A DNA stretch of 64,000 nucleotides from Blattamonas nauphoetae (Eukaryota > Preaxostyla > Oxymonadida): positions 156,326 through 220,325 of the forward strand of contig JARBJD010000107.1 of NCBI GenBank assembly GCA_033064195.1, read 5' to 3'. This document shows positions 24,901 to 36,800 of the stretch, in pieces. Under the pieces are notes generated by a model. That model was not told where the DNA came from. It worked only from the letters and a program-made list of their open reading frames with translations, and made no database searches. Both the position numbers and the translations under genes were made by a program. Within the stretch, counting starts at the first letter, position 1; each line of letters starts with the position of its first letter.

Positions 24901-26758
24901 CGAGAAGCCCTCCAGAAGACGGTGGAGGGAGTTGTCCTTCACTGATTCAAGGAGCCTGGAGCATGCTTCTTGGTTTCCGATTTGGACTGCTCCCAGATCG
25001 TTGAGGACAGCATCTTGTAGTGACTCTGTAGTGAACAACATATCTGTGAATTCAACTTGTTTTCCTTTTCTGTTTGAACGTCTTCTTCTTTTTCGTTCCC
25101 CAACTTTCAGAGGGACAACGGCGCCGATTTCTCCGAAATTTTCGGGGGAATGGGAGTGACTTCGGGGTGGAGACGGTTGGGAAGGACCAGAAACAAACTT
25201 TCCTTCCATTTCGTCCGTCTCTCTCTTTTTCACTCCAACGACGCCGCGGACATCCAGACCCTCTTCAGTCAGTGTCCCTGTCTTATCGAAGCACATCATC
25301 CGAAGTTTTCCAGCAACGTTGATTCTGTTTTGATCGATGCAGAAGATTTTCTTTTTCTTCAGTCGTCGACTGGCGTATGTCACTCCAATCGACATCGCGG
25401 CTGGAAGTGCGGGTGGGACGGCGACCGTAACGATATCCAGACTTTTAAATATGACACGGAAAAGTTCTTCGCCATCTCGGATGAGGAAAATAATGACCAC
25501 GACGAACCCAACCATTGCAATCAGGAACAGAACCCCGATGAATTTGAACGAGTCGGAGTAGAATCGGAACTTTGTTGGTTTGGGGAACAACATGGATCGG
25601 ATCAGGCGTCCTTTGGCTGTGTTGAACCCTGTTCTGATTGCAATTCCTTGAGTAGGTCCGTCGGAAGTGTTTTTTGCTGAGATGATTGTGGTACCGCCAA
25701 ACAAAATGTGGTTTTTGTGATGCTCCACATTCAGCTTGTCAGCAGGATCTGTTGTGAACGGCAAAGCGGTCTTGATCATCGGGATTGACTCGCCTGTAAG
25801 CATAGTCTCGTTGACAATGCACTGCCCGCTCAGAAGAACAATGTCGCATGGAACAGCCGTGCCGCTTCGAAGGTGCACGACATCACCCGGTACGATTTGG
25901 TCCGACGGGAGATCCTCAGCCTCTGTTCCTTGACGTTGGATTGTGACGACAATGTTCTGTTTGGACATTTCGTGAATGTTCTTGAGATTACGCAATGTTT
26001 CAATCATATTCATGATAACTGAGATGATAGACATCCCCAAGACTGCCATTGCGTACGGAAGGTAATCGTTGATGGACCAGATAATGACAGAGAAGATCTG
26101 GAACATGAAGAATGGATGAAGGCACTCTTCGAGAAGTACCCTATACCATGGCTTCACAGGCACCTCGATGCTGTTAATGCCAAACAACGCTCGCTGGTGC
26201 TCAGCGGTTAGCTCCGAATGACCACGAAGCATTTCGTTCTGAAGAGAAACGAATGGGATTTCTGTATTGTATCTATTGAAAATAAGCAAAAAATGATGAA
26301 CAATCGAAAGAAAACAAACTCCATAGGAATATATTCGCTGATCTCTTCATCAAAGACGAATCTGAGGAGTTTGTAGGAGAAACTTTTCAGAATTTTCTGA
26401 GAGACATAAAAGATAAAGGAGACGATAAGGACAAACATTTCCATCAGTATTCATTTTAACGGGGCAAATAAGCATTCTTTTGTGCTCGTCCTGATGAACA
26501 ATTGAATGAATAAGAAGAACAAACGACAATGACAATTCGGGAAGCTCGCTCATTTGTGGTTTTCCGGCAGGTGGAAAAGACGTATAACTTCTTCAGCCAG
26601 TAGCAAAGCAGTGGAAACAGGCCACAAGTTACGATTGAAACCAATACGAACAGGATTACGCGACATGGAGACAGTTCATATCCCTGGATGGATTGTACAC
26701 GCTCTTCATCGAGAGCGTTCGTTTCCGGTTGGTCCAGCATTTCGTGGTTCAAAGTCAT
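21958..26758 (-). CDS. P5B-type P-ATPase (ATP13A family)
   Basis: Exons 26758-26528, 26490-26437, 26396-26320 and 26272-21958 give 1,558 residues. The first in-frame ATG is preceded directly by a stop. Motifs: TGES (actuator), PPALPAAM in M4 (P5B hallmark), DKTGTLTEEGLD (phosphorylated Asp), MVTGDNPLTA, and GDGANDCGALKAAHVGISLS, the P5 signature. Ten hydrophobic spans plus an N-terminal hydrophobic segment (VILFVLVSIVTCGLFPLLCY) fit the P5 Ma helix. The spliced N-terminus restores KLLRFVFDEEISEYIP, matching the conserved P5B N-domain. Characterised P5B pumps (ATP13A2/3) export polyamines from late endosomes and lysosomes, so a similar role is likely. Two long acidic/Ser-rich inserts lie in the nucleotide-binding domain. 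The introns are 37, 40 and 47 nt. Confidence 0.93.
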
Positions 26759-27305
26759 TCAACAGTCTTGGTTTTGGTTTCTTTTTGGTTCTTGCTACAA
26801 AAGAGCGAAGATCACAATAGATCGAAACCCAAAAACGAATTAATTACTCTCGGAGAGGTTTTCTTCCAATTTTATTTCATTATTCGTGTGAAGAAATAAC
26901 ATCTACATCAAAAAAACATTGACATGAGATTTAATGGCCGATTGCAATCAAACAGAACGAATTTTGAAATGTTGTCTAAAATGGCACAATACTGAGGAAA
27001 ATTGTACAAATAGACTCTGAAATGCGAATAGAGTCAAACAAAGAGGTCGAGATCCTACTGATAGTTCATCTGAATTAGTTGTCATTCACATGCAAAACTG
27101 AGCCGATGAATCGTTGAAGAGATTCACATAAAGAGAAACAGTTGACGTCGAGAAATCAAGAAAGAGTCTTTGCAAGAAAACAGAAGATCGCATGGCTCAA
27201 CGTTCTTGAGAATACATTGACAGATTTGGAGAATGGATTCTGAAAAGCCCTTAACAATGTATATTTGGGATAAAAAGAATAAGAAAGAAATATATGAAGT
27301 GATAC
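26759..27305. other. 547-bp spacer without a visible gene
   Basis: AT-rich sequence between the P5B start and the DeSI-PUL stop, both genes on the minus strand. It must hold the P5B promoter and the 3' UTR of the DeSI-PUL gene. No RNA gene, repeat or conserved frame is visible. Confidence 0.6.
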
Positions 27306-29271
27306 TTATGATGGAATAAAAGATTGTAGCAAAGAAAGAGCATCCGTCACAACCGAATCTGACCATTTTGACTTGCACTTGTTCAGAACATCAACGAATC
27401 CGATAGTCCCTTCTGAACCATCGGATGCTGGGTGTTCAACAGAAAGGAGTACAACTTGTCCCAATTCACTTGCACATAGAAGAGTTAAAGTGTTTAGTAA
27501 ATGTGAGACATCGACTGCTCTGATTTGGTCTTTGGAGTCAAATGCACTTTGAAGGAAAATGAAAAGGGTATGATTGATCAAGATGACAATTGACAGACCT
27601 TTCGTCCCTTCCTGCCCACAAGAAAAGTGTGTTTTCGAGAGCTGGAAGGACGGTTTCCAGTAAGTACTCGTGTTCTCGAGTGTCGACGGTCATTGAGACG
27701 ATGAGGTTGTAGAGAAGAAGGATGGCATGTTTGGTGATCATTCCTGATTCATGGTTAAGCATCTCAACCACTTTTGAAAGGAAAAAGATGAAGTTCGTCG
27801 GCTGACATTTATCTGACGAATCCAGAAGAAATGAGCGACCATTCGTTGTTGCACAAAGATTTCCAATGACACGCATCGCAAGCACAGCATTTCCCTGGAC
27901 GGTTGGATCGGATTGATCGGTTCCTGTGAGTGTAAGATAATCTGACACGATTGTCCGAGCAGATAAAGGAGTTGGAGGAGTCATGCCCTTGGCATCCTTT
28001 TCGCCAGGGATCCTGAGAATAGATCCTTGTCCACGCTCATTCAGGGCGAAGAGTCTGATGAAGTCGATCACAGGACCGTGGAGGGACTTGTTCCAGAGAA
28101 GCTTAAGGCGAGTGATGAGGGCGATGAGGTTTTTCGGGATTGGAGCGGATTGTGGGTTGGTGAGGAACTGAAGGGTTTCTTTGCTGTTGAGGAGTGTCTT
28201 ATCGGTTTCTGTGATTAGAGAAGGATGTGGCATCGGTTCCTGTGTTGTCGGGTTTGGTACCATGGTGTTTTCACCATTTGGAAGTGTTGCAGCATGTTTT
28301 CCACCATATTCATAGAGTTTCGAGAGAATCCGATTCGGATCGACTGATGTGATCAGGACGGGCCTCAATTGAGATACAGCTTCTTCAGGAGTCTGAGGTT
28401 TCGTCGAAAGTTGAGGTGGAATGAGATTAAGACTGCTTCCGAGAGTTTGGCCACTCGAAGGTCCGAATGGTTGAGTAGCTGGATTTCCAAACTGAACTTG
28501 GTTCGAATTCCCATCTTGAACAGGATTCATTCGACCCATCATCCTGTCAATCATTGGATAGAGAGATTGACCGAGTGGGGTGGCAAGAAATTCGTTCGGC
28601 AGACTTGTAACGACTAGAGAGTGAAGAAAACAGCGTCAAGAGGAAATTAACGAAAAACATTCTGGAATAGGTTTCCCAGTTAGGAATTTAGCTGCATCAT
28701 CACAGAAATTATTGCAGTTATTTCGTAGGAGATCGTAAGTGGCCACTGATAAGAATGGAGCGGTAGAGGGAGCAGACTTGTGTATTTTGGACTCAATTCA
28801 TTTAGGTATTGTTCAAAAGTGGTTTGGTCAATCTGAGTATTTCCAAGACTTTCAGAGAGAACGAGAAAATGATGATGGAAAAAAGTGACTGAATACTCTA
28901 TCACTTTCCACGGAGCTCCGGCTTGGGAAATGCCCTGTCAAAATAAAGGTGAAAGAATATTTCCGGAGACGAACAAACAGGAGGGTCTCTGAGGGAAAGA
29001 AAAATGTCGGAGAAATTGATGAGGAAAGAACTAAACCTGTTGATTCCACCACCATAGTAGTATTCATAGCCACTAGATCACAGATAATGTAAAAATGAAG
29101 CAATGTCAATGTTATATCGATCAGATAGTGACTGAGAGAGTGTGCAAACTAAACAACTAGTCCTGTGTGCCAGAGGCCTTCAAACTGCTTCCCACACAAC
29201 ATCATGGAAAATTGTTTTACCATTCCATGACTAAGATCGTATACATATAGCTTTACTGGATGAGATGTCAT
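27306..29271 (-). CDS. DeSI/PPPDE peptidase fused to a PUL domain
   Basis: Exon 1 starts at the ATG 29271 with VKLYVYDLSHGMVKQFSM and FEGLWHTGLV, which carries the active-site His of PPPDE/DeSI thiol peptidases. Later exons are 29072-29037, a 10-nt micro-exon 28988-28979, 28934-28778, 28745-28659, 28613-27599 and 27546-27306. The join 28778/28745 restores YDLLRNNCNNFCDDAAKFLT, which has the catalytic Cys, followed by GKPIPE and VTSLPNEFLATPLGQSL. The remaining 350 residues are a helical PUL-type armadillo domain (VLAMRVIGNLCATTNGRSFL, KHAILLLYNLIVSM). PUL domains bind p97/Cdc48, and DeSI enzymes remove SUMO or palmitate. PPPDE-PUL fusions are known in plants and fungi, usually with a thioredoxin domain that I do not see here. 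The first splice junction does not close in frame with standard GT-AG sites, so that boundary is approximate. Confidence 0.82.
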
Positions 29272-29328
29272 GAGATTTTGATCGACCCAATCGAGCGTTA
29301 TGTCCTTTCAAACCTAACCAAACAGAAA
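29272..29328. promoter_or_regulatory. 57-bp bidirectional gap between DeSI-PUL and MPS1 start codons
   Basis: The start codons of the divergent DeSI-PUL (29271, minus) and MPS1 (29329, plus) genes are 57 bp apart. Both starts are supported by family-like N-termini and in-phase splicing. The gap must contain both initiation sites. It is CA-rich on the plus strand just before the MPS1 ATG, and no named box is recognised. Confidence 0.5.
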
Positions 29329-31186
29329 ATGTCACACCCCAATCCCCATTTTCCATTTGGGTATTTTCTGTCTTTCTGATGATTTTTTTCTCTGTATTCT
29401 TTATTTCAGAAAGAAACGCGTGAATTGGATTCAACCAAGACTTGGTTCTCATGAAAATCGTGTATATAGTGTGAAAACGACCACAATAACTATCAATTCA
29501 AAGCACAACGATGAAAACGATCCACTTATTTCGTCTAATCAGCGCAGTTCAGGACAACCACCATTCAACAGACTGGAACCACAAAAACCATCGAACACAT
29601 CACATTCCATCGGAAATCGAGACTTTCCTCAAAGAAACGGATCTGAACTGAATCATTTACCACAATTCCCTTCTGATTGTGAAGAGAAAGAGGAGAGTAT
29701 GCTTGTTGATTCTCCAAAATCCGAGAGAAATGGAGAAGCATTCCGTCAGACGCCAGTTCAGCAAGCACCGCTTCATCACCAACATTTTCTTCCTCCACAA
29801 CCTTCTCCTCGTCCATTTACTCCGCAACATTATATCACACCATCTCCATACTCAACGCCTCACAATTCACTTTTCTCGCGTCCAAATTCAAATGTGTCTT
29901 CATCATTCCTCTCACATACATCATCAACAAAGTCTACCATCTCCCATCTTTATCACCAGATGGATGACATGGAGATTGACAACGAAGAAGAAGGAATGAT
30001 TGACCCAAAAAGTTTCGTTTGTTCTGAGGAAAATCGGATTGGAAAAGGAGCATCTGCATCTGTACATCGTGTCCATTCAAACCGAACAAACAAAAATTAT
30101 GCATTGAAGATTGTTCAGATTCCTGACGACGAGGTATTTGCATTCTTCATTTCATCTTGTCCAGATGAGACGCCAAATGGCAGAACACGAGGTCCGACTC
30201 CTCCTCAAACTCCGAGGAAGGCCTGGAATTATACAACTATACAATGATCCAGGACCAATTGTCTGCCCAGGGTCCATTAAACTGGTGATGGAACTTGGCG
30301 AACATGACCTTGCATGTGCAATCAGAAAGTGGAAATTTGAGGCCCTTGAGAAAATGGGAAAAGAAAAAGAACAATATCCGGCAGTTTTTTGTGGGATCGC
30401 GAATGTACTTCAAGCGGCTGGGAGGAACCATTCCAAGATCTTTCCGATTGTACCAAAAGAACATATCAGGAGAATATGGAGAGAAATGCTTGAGGCTATC
30501 AGAGAAATTCAACATTTTGAACAGGGGATTATTCATGGCGATCTCAAACCAGCGAACTTTTTGTTCGTTCAAGGACATCTGAAACTAATAGATTTTGGAA
30601 TCGCACAAGCAATTGACCACAACGAAACACATGTTCAACAACATCCAGGCGTCGGAACTTATAATTATATTTCCCCAGAGGCAGCTGGTCGCGGATCTCA
30701 ACTTGGCTATCGTATTTGGTTTAATATTCTTCATGTTCGTCCTAGCTGCGATAAAGCGGAAAGCATCTGACATTTGGTCCCTAGGCATGATTTTGTATGA
30801 GATGGTCTATGGTGTTACTGCTCTTGCGCATGTTGTTGATTCAATTGATGACAAATACAAAAAACTTCGGTTTCCATTTCCATTTTTCAACTATCTCAGG
30901 GCCCTCGTATCAGACGCACCGATCACAGTTCCGACTGTTCCATGTGAGTTGGCACAGTTCCAAAACACGATAAGACAGTGCTTGCAGAAAGACGAACGGA
31001 AGTATGTGTCTCTTTCTCATCACTATTCGACAACATAGACGGCCCTCAGTTGATGAACTGTTGAGTTCTGAGTTGTTTCCGGATTTTCTCAGGAGCGAAT
31101 CAACTTTTATTACTCTCATCAATGAATGTCCATCCCTCGACCCTGATTTGAAGAGGACGTTGATTAGAACAATCATTGGGGGGTGA
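29329..31186 (+). CDS. MPS1: MPS1/TTK spindle-checkpoint protein kinase
   Basis: Exons 29329-29360, 29410-30133, 30165-30711, 30746-30869, 30900-31001 and 31039-31186 give exactly 558 residues. The N-terminal 220 residues are Ser/Pro/His-rich and disordered. The kinase domain has GKGASASVHRV (P-loop), YALKIV (Lys), IHGDLKPANFLFV (catalytic loop), KLIDFGIAQAI (DFG) and VGTYNYISPEAA. The HSDLKPANFL...IDFGIA...GT.NY.PPEA pattern is diagnostic of MPS1/TTK. The joins restore RKASDIWSLGMILYEMVYG and KDERKRPSVDELL. MPS1 controls kinetochore checkpoint signalling, and in flagellates also basal-body work. An insert of about 40 residues lies before the helix preceding the catalytic loop. The introns are 30-49 nt. 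The 30-nt one (30870-30899) is a multiple of three, and splicing is inferred from alignment with the family. Confidence 0.92.
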
Positions 31187-31371
31187 AAAAAGATGATAAA
31201 GCATTCTGACTCACTGATTCGATGTGAATCTCGAATGAACTGAATGTAATCCCGTTTCAACGCGACATCTCACATACCTCCGTTCACTGAAGCCATTGTC
31301 GAAAAGCCATCAAAAATGAGAGGGAACTATATGCGTGTTCGTAAATATCGGAAATTTTAAGTGAAGACAAA

Positions 31372-31398
31372 TTGGGCAAAAATTTGACAAATTAGACA
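31372..31398 (+). repeat. Left arm of a 27-bp inverted repeat
   Basis: Begins TTGGGCAAAAATTTGACA. Its reverse complement matches 31820-31846 at 25 of 27 positions. The arms enclose about 420 bp. No clear target-site duplication is seen, so a MITE-like element is possible but unproven. Confidence 0.55.
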
Positions 31399-31819
31399 CT
31401 TTGGTTTGATCAATCTGAGATGCTTTAATCGGAGGTGTAATGTGTCTCAATTGTCTTCCATCACATTTTTCGACTCATTGAACCACTTTTTTTGGATTAG
31501 ATCTCTAGGATGGAGGTGTTGGGAATGGGTTGTGAAAAAAGAAATCCATCCTCTATCTTCTATGGTGTCGTCCATTCGGCCTCCAAAATTGACCATAGTT
31601 AGATAAATCCTGACTAAAATGATTCATGATACACATCTCACTTCTACACAATGTAGAACCTCTCAAAGAAAGAGACGAAAACCAATGCCAGAAAACAGCG
31701 GCTCCCAAGAGAATCTGAGCCAATTCTTGGATTGAAAAGGCCTTGTAAACATTTCTTCACTCACTTCACTCGATTTCATGAATAAAAAATTTCTCCGGTT
31801 TTTGTGAAAAAGAAACTAC

Positions 31820-31846
31820 TGTCTAAATTGTCAAAATTTTGCCCAA
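31820..31846 (-). repeat. Right arm of the 27-bp inverted repeat, abutting the CCT6 ATG
   Basis: Begins TGTCTAAATTGTCAAAAT and ends GCCCAA directly before the CCT6 start codon at 31847, so this arm supplies the immediate 5' leader of CCT6. See the left arm at 31372. Confidence 0.55.
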
Positions 31847-33729
31847 ATGTCGAGAACAGAGACATCATTCAAAGGGTCGATCAATTTCGAAATGTCAAAG
31901 GGAACAAACAGGGCTCTCACTTGGAACATCGCCCAAGCAAAAGTCTCTAACACAACTTATTTATTGTGAACTCATTCTTTTTTCCTCTGGATTGTTGCCA
32001 TTCTCTTTAGGGACTTCAAGAGGTGCTAAAATCCAACTTGGGCCCAACAGGAACAATGAAGCTGTATTCTTTTTGCCCTCTCATGTTACCACCTTTCTTT
32101 TCTTGTTTTCTTTTTGTAGTCTTGTTAGTGGTGGAGGAGAAATCCGAATCACCAAGGATGGTGCTCGTCTCCTTTCAGAAATGGTTCGTTCCAATTTTCA
32201 CAGCTTTATCCTCTGCTCCTTGATTGTATCCATCAGCAAATTCAAGTTCCAACTGCCCAATTGATCGCCCGTTCTGCCACTGCCATCGATGATGAATTTG
32301 GAGATGGTACAAGCTCAGTCTGCCTAGTCACAGCTGAAATTCTCAAATCTGCTGAAAAATACCTTGCTGAAGGAGTACACCCCCGTGTTATCGTGGAAGG
32401 TATTAAATACGGTGCTGAACATGCTTTGAATGTTCTGGATGAGATCACTCTTCCTGTCAAGGATAAGCCAGAATACTTGGAAGGAGTTGTCCGCACTGCA
32501 CTTACCACGAAGTTGGACAAGAAGATGGCAGTCAACATGACCAGCATGATTGTGGACGCTCTGAACATCATCAAAGTGAAAGACACACCACTTGGTTTGT
32601 TCCAAAATGCTATTTCATTCTCCTCCTTGTTCAGATCTTCACATGGTTGAGATCATGCACATGAATCACAAGCAGGCTGCCGAAACTGCTCTTGTTCGCG
32701 GTCTCGTCCTCGATCATGGTCCTCGACACCCTGACATGCCCCGTGATCTCAAAAATTGCTTCATTCTCACTTGCAACGTGTCTCTTGAATATGAAAAATC
32801 GTTTGTTTTCGTGTTTTTCTTACTCTCCGTCTGATTATAGGGAAGTTAACGCTTCATTCTCCTTTGCCACTCCAGAGCAGCGTGACCGCCTTGTTGCCTC
32901 CGAAAGAAAGCTGACCGATGAAGCCTGTCAGAAAATCATTGCCTTGAAACGCCAAGTTTGCAAGGACGACTCCCAACACTTCATCGTCATCAACCAGAAG
33001 GGTATCGACCCCCTCTCCCTCGACCAGCTCGCCAAGGAAGGCATCATGGGTCTCCGTCGCGCCAAGAAGCGCAACATGGAGCGCCTTGCTCTGGCCTGCG
33101 GTGGTGTTGCTGTGAACAGCGTGGACGACTTGACAGAAGCCGTGCTGGGAAAGGCTGGGCACGTGTACTGCCAGACACTCGGCGAGGACACCTTCACTTT
33201 CATCGAAGACGTCCAAAACCCGAACTCCTGCACCCTCCTCGTTAAGGGCTCGTCCAACCACATCATCGGCCAGGTGAAGGATGCCATCCGTGACGGTCTT
33301 CGCGCAGGCAAGCATGGACTCGAAGGAAACGGTGTTGTGTGCGGAGGTGGTGGGTTTGAACTCACAGCTCAACGCAGGCTGGAAGAGATCTGCCAGAAGA
33401 AGGCAGCTGAGGTCGGGAAGATCACGCCAGGCATCCGTTGCCTCGCCGATGGTCTTCTTGTGATCCCAAAGATCCTCTCCCAGAACAGTGGATTCGACGC
33501 CCAGCAAACAGTCGCCCAAGTCGGTGCTATGTGCACAGACGGCATCATTATGGGAATCGATGTTGACACTGGCCTCCCCATCGACTGTGCCAGCGAAGGA
33601 ATCTTGGACAACGCGTGTGTGAAGAGACAAATTGTCTCCTCAGCGTCCGTGATCAGTACTCAGTTGTTACTGGTTGATGATGTGATGGTTGCAGGAAAGG
33701 CTGGGACACCAACTGGTCCAGTCGGATAA
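31847..33729 (+). CDS. CCT6: Chaperonin CCT subunit zeta
   Basis: Exons 31847-31942, 32011-32063, 32120-32183, 32237-32594, 32635-32800 and 32841-33729 give 541 residues, the normal CCT length. Group II chaperonin motifs are present: [18 protein letters not shown], then [27 protein letters not shown] and [15 protein letters not shown]. The CCT6-specific stretches are [17 protein letters not shown] and [20 protein letters not shown], with [17 protein letters not shown] after. The end is NILLVDEIM-like ([17 protein letters not shown]). CCT6 is one of eight subunits of the TRiC ring that folds actin and tubulin. GDGTSS replaces the usual GDGTT in the ATP site, a mild change also seen in some family members. 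Introns are 40-68 nt. Codon use becomes GC-richer in the last exon, as expected for a highly expressed gene. Confidence 0.95.
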
Positions 33730-33862
33730 TTTTGTCTAACTTAACAAGATTCACACACAGAAATCATTCGTGAACATCTGCTTTGCTTTAAACAAACTGT
33801 GCAATGAAGGATGACACTAGAGAATGAAGAGAAAATGAAGTGGTTCTCGAAAAAGAACAAAA

Positions 33863-36800
33863 TCAAGCAACAGAATTGTCTCCTTCCTCCGAAGATTCCT
33901 CATAATCCTCTTCTTCCTCCTCCTCATCGTCTTCCTCTTCGACATCCGCCTCATCGCCACCATCAGCTGCCTCTTCATCCCTCCTTGCCTCCCATTCATC
34001 CTTAGTATCCTGAAAGAATTGATGTAACTTCTCCTGCGAATCCAAATTGAGACTCCAGATGTGGGCGAGATCCTGGACCTTTTTATCGATGTCATCATTC
34101 GACATCAGCCGAACCAATGCTTTCTTTCCTTTTCGGACTTCCAGTTCCAAAGTGATGATTTCCTCAGGCTGGTTTTCATCGTGTTTGTTGTCTGGCCTCT
34201 TCGTTCCATCTCCAAATGAGAATTCCTTCGGCTGTGTTGGTTTTGGCACTCCTTCCGAACGAGGTCTGTATTCCAACATCCTCTTTTTCTCTTCCTGCAT
34301 CGCCAGAGCTTTCCTCATTCGATGAACAACCGCTTCTGCACCTTTGATCTCAGCGATGCTTGAGCGAGACAGTGGATCTTCGTTCTTTCGACGTTCGCTT
34401 CGTCCACGATCAGCTTGGGGAGTGGAATTCTTCTTCTCGTCCTGCCGTCTTTTCATACCAGCATACCCAAGATTCTCCGCATCCTCGCTTTCATCAGAAT
34501 AATCCTCCGATTTTCTCTGTCTCTCCTGTGATCGCTCTCTCCTCTCTTCAAGTGTTCGTTCATTCTTCTCACGTGCTTCCTTTTCGTCCTCACTTTCCCC
34601 AAAGTACTCGCTCTTTTTCTCAAAGTCCGGTTTGATGGAGTATCGATCTGTGAGAACCGGAGAAGGACAATATGTCGAATCTTGCCCCCGACGTTCCAAG
34701 CTGAGTTCGCGCGCAATTCTCCTCCTCTCCTCGTCTGACTTCGAGTTAATCCGACTCAATCGAGCAGCCCAATTTGCCGAACGTCTCTTCCGTTTCACAG
34801 GAGCATTCTGCGCAGAGTCGTCTTGTTCTTCGTCAGTCACACCATCGTCTTTCTGATCATCGTCTTTCGGTTCCATCTGTCGGTCCGACGGAGACGGGTC
34901 GTCCAGTTCAGATGGAGGCGCGTTCTTCCCAAACAGTTTCCGGCGCATTTGTTGCCTTCGACGATCCTCTTCTTCCTGCTCCCTCCGTTTCTTCTCTTCT
35001 GTCATTTGTTTGCGTTTCAGGGCGAGTTCAATCCCTTGTTGTTGTTTCTCCTTCAGAGACACTTCATGTTTTGCGGAATGAGTCTGGTCCTGCTTTGCGG
35101 ATTGTCTTTCTTTCTGTCTGTTTTTCTTCTCTTCCTCTTTCCTCATATTCTCTTCTTCCTTCTCAATTCTCTGCATTTCTTTTAAATATTCTCGTTTTCT
35201 TGCGTTTTGAGCCATCATTTCCTTTCTCTTTTCAAATTCTCTCCGTCTCTTTTCTGATTCTTCTTTCTCAGCTCGTTCTTGCACTTCATTCACCTTTTTC
35301 CTGATCAGAACCTGATTACCTTTCTGGTTGGCTGCCTTGTATCTCTGATTGGCCTGTTTCTGTCTTTTCTTTCGTTCCCTTTCTTCATTTTCTTTCTTCT
35401 TCTCCTCTTCTTCCTTTCTCTCATATTCCCTTTTACTCTTCCACATCTCGAGTGCCGCTTTCACTGCAGCCGGGTGTTTCTTTGGATAAGGTGTTGGGCA
35501 AGTGTTGATCATATTGCCAGCCACAATAGCATGTGCAAACCAATTCAAAACATTCCACAGAGGAACAGACGATGGGTCATCTTCCTTCTCTTCGGCTTTC
35601 TCTCCTTTTTGTTCCGTGTCCCCTTCTTTCGGTTCAGCTTTCTCTCCTTCTTGTTCCGTACCCTCTTCCTTCTCTTCAGCTTTCTCTCCTTGTTTTACCG
35701 TGCCCCCTTCTTTCGGTTCAGACTGTGGGGTCTTTGAAGCCTTTGCGACGAATCCTGGCCAGACCATCAGAAGAATCACAAGTCGACTCTCCTTCACGTT
35801 CTTCAGTCTGTTCACAAGATCATTGATCTCCTTCTTCTTTTCCTCCTCTTTCCGTTTTTCTTCTGCTTCTCTTTGCTTCTCTTTTTTCGTGTGTACATTG
35901 TTCTTTTTCTTGTTCTCCTTTTCAGTTGCTTCAGCATCGTGCTCGTCTTTGTTCTGAATCTGCTCGGTGGATTGTGGATCAACGTCCGTTGCGTCTTGTT
36001 CGTTTGTCTGCTCCTGTTCGTTTGTTTGTTCCTGTTCGTTGGTTTGATTTGTTTTGATTTCATCATTGTCTTCAACTTCCTGGTCATCTTCTTGTTGTGT
36101 TCCAGTTTTGTCCGTTCTTCTTTTTCGTCCAAAAAGTGCTTTTGCCACAACTTTGGCTGCTTCTTTTGCTTTTTCCTTCTCCCTTCTCGAACTTGATTGA
36201 TCACTGTCGGAGTCTGGATCTCCTCCTCCCTTCATTCGTTCAAAATCTTCATCCTCTGGATTCTCAATATCCACTCCTGGTGTCTCAACAGTCTGGTCTC
36301 CTTCCTCCTGTTTCGTTTCATCCTCTTCCTTGTCTCCTTTTTCTTCTTTCTTCTCGTTCTCTTTGGTTTCTTCTTCATCTATCTTTTCATCTTCGTTCTT
36401 CTCATCCTCCTTTGCTTCTTCCTCTGTCTTTTCTTCTTCTTTCTTCCCGCCTTCCTTTGTTCCTTCTTCATCTATCTTTTCATCTTCGTTCTTCTCATCC
36501 TCCTTTGCTTCTTCCTCTGTCTTTTCTTCTTCTTTCTTCCCGCCTTCCTTTGTTCCTTCTTCATCTATCTTTTCATCTTCGTTCTTCTCATCCTCCTTTG
36601 CTTCTTCCTCTGTCTTTTCTTCTTCTTTCTTTTCGTTCTCTTTGGTTTCTTCTTCATCTATCTTTTCATCTTCGTTCTTCTCATCCTCCTTTGCTTCTTC
36701 CTCTGTCTTTTCTTCTTCTTTCTTCCCGTCTTCCTTTGTTCCTTCTTCATCTATCTTTTCATCTTCGTTCTTCTCATCCTCCTTTGCTTCTTCCTCTGTC

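Larger units (their letters stand above)
31187..31846. other. 660-bp spacer between MPS1 and CCT6, framed by an inverted repeat
   Basis: No gene is visible. The right three quarters are bounded by a 27-bp inverted repeat (see the two repeat entries). Inside are AT-rich sequence and short runs of T. The CCT6 promoter must lie here. Confidence 0.5.

Noticed and set aside
32854-33630. 258-codon minus-strand frame opposite CCT6.
   Set aside because: It is a shadow of the strongly biased codon use in the CCT6 last exon. CCT6 is certain on the plus strand.
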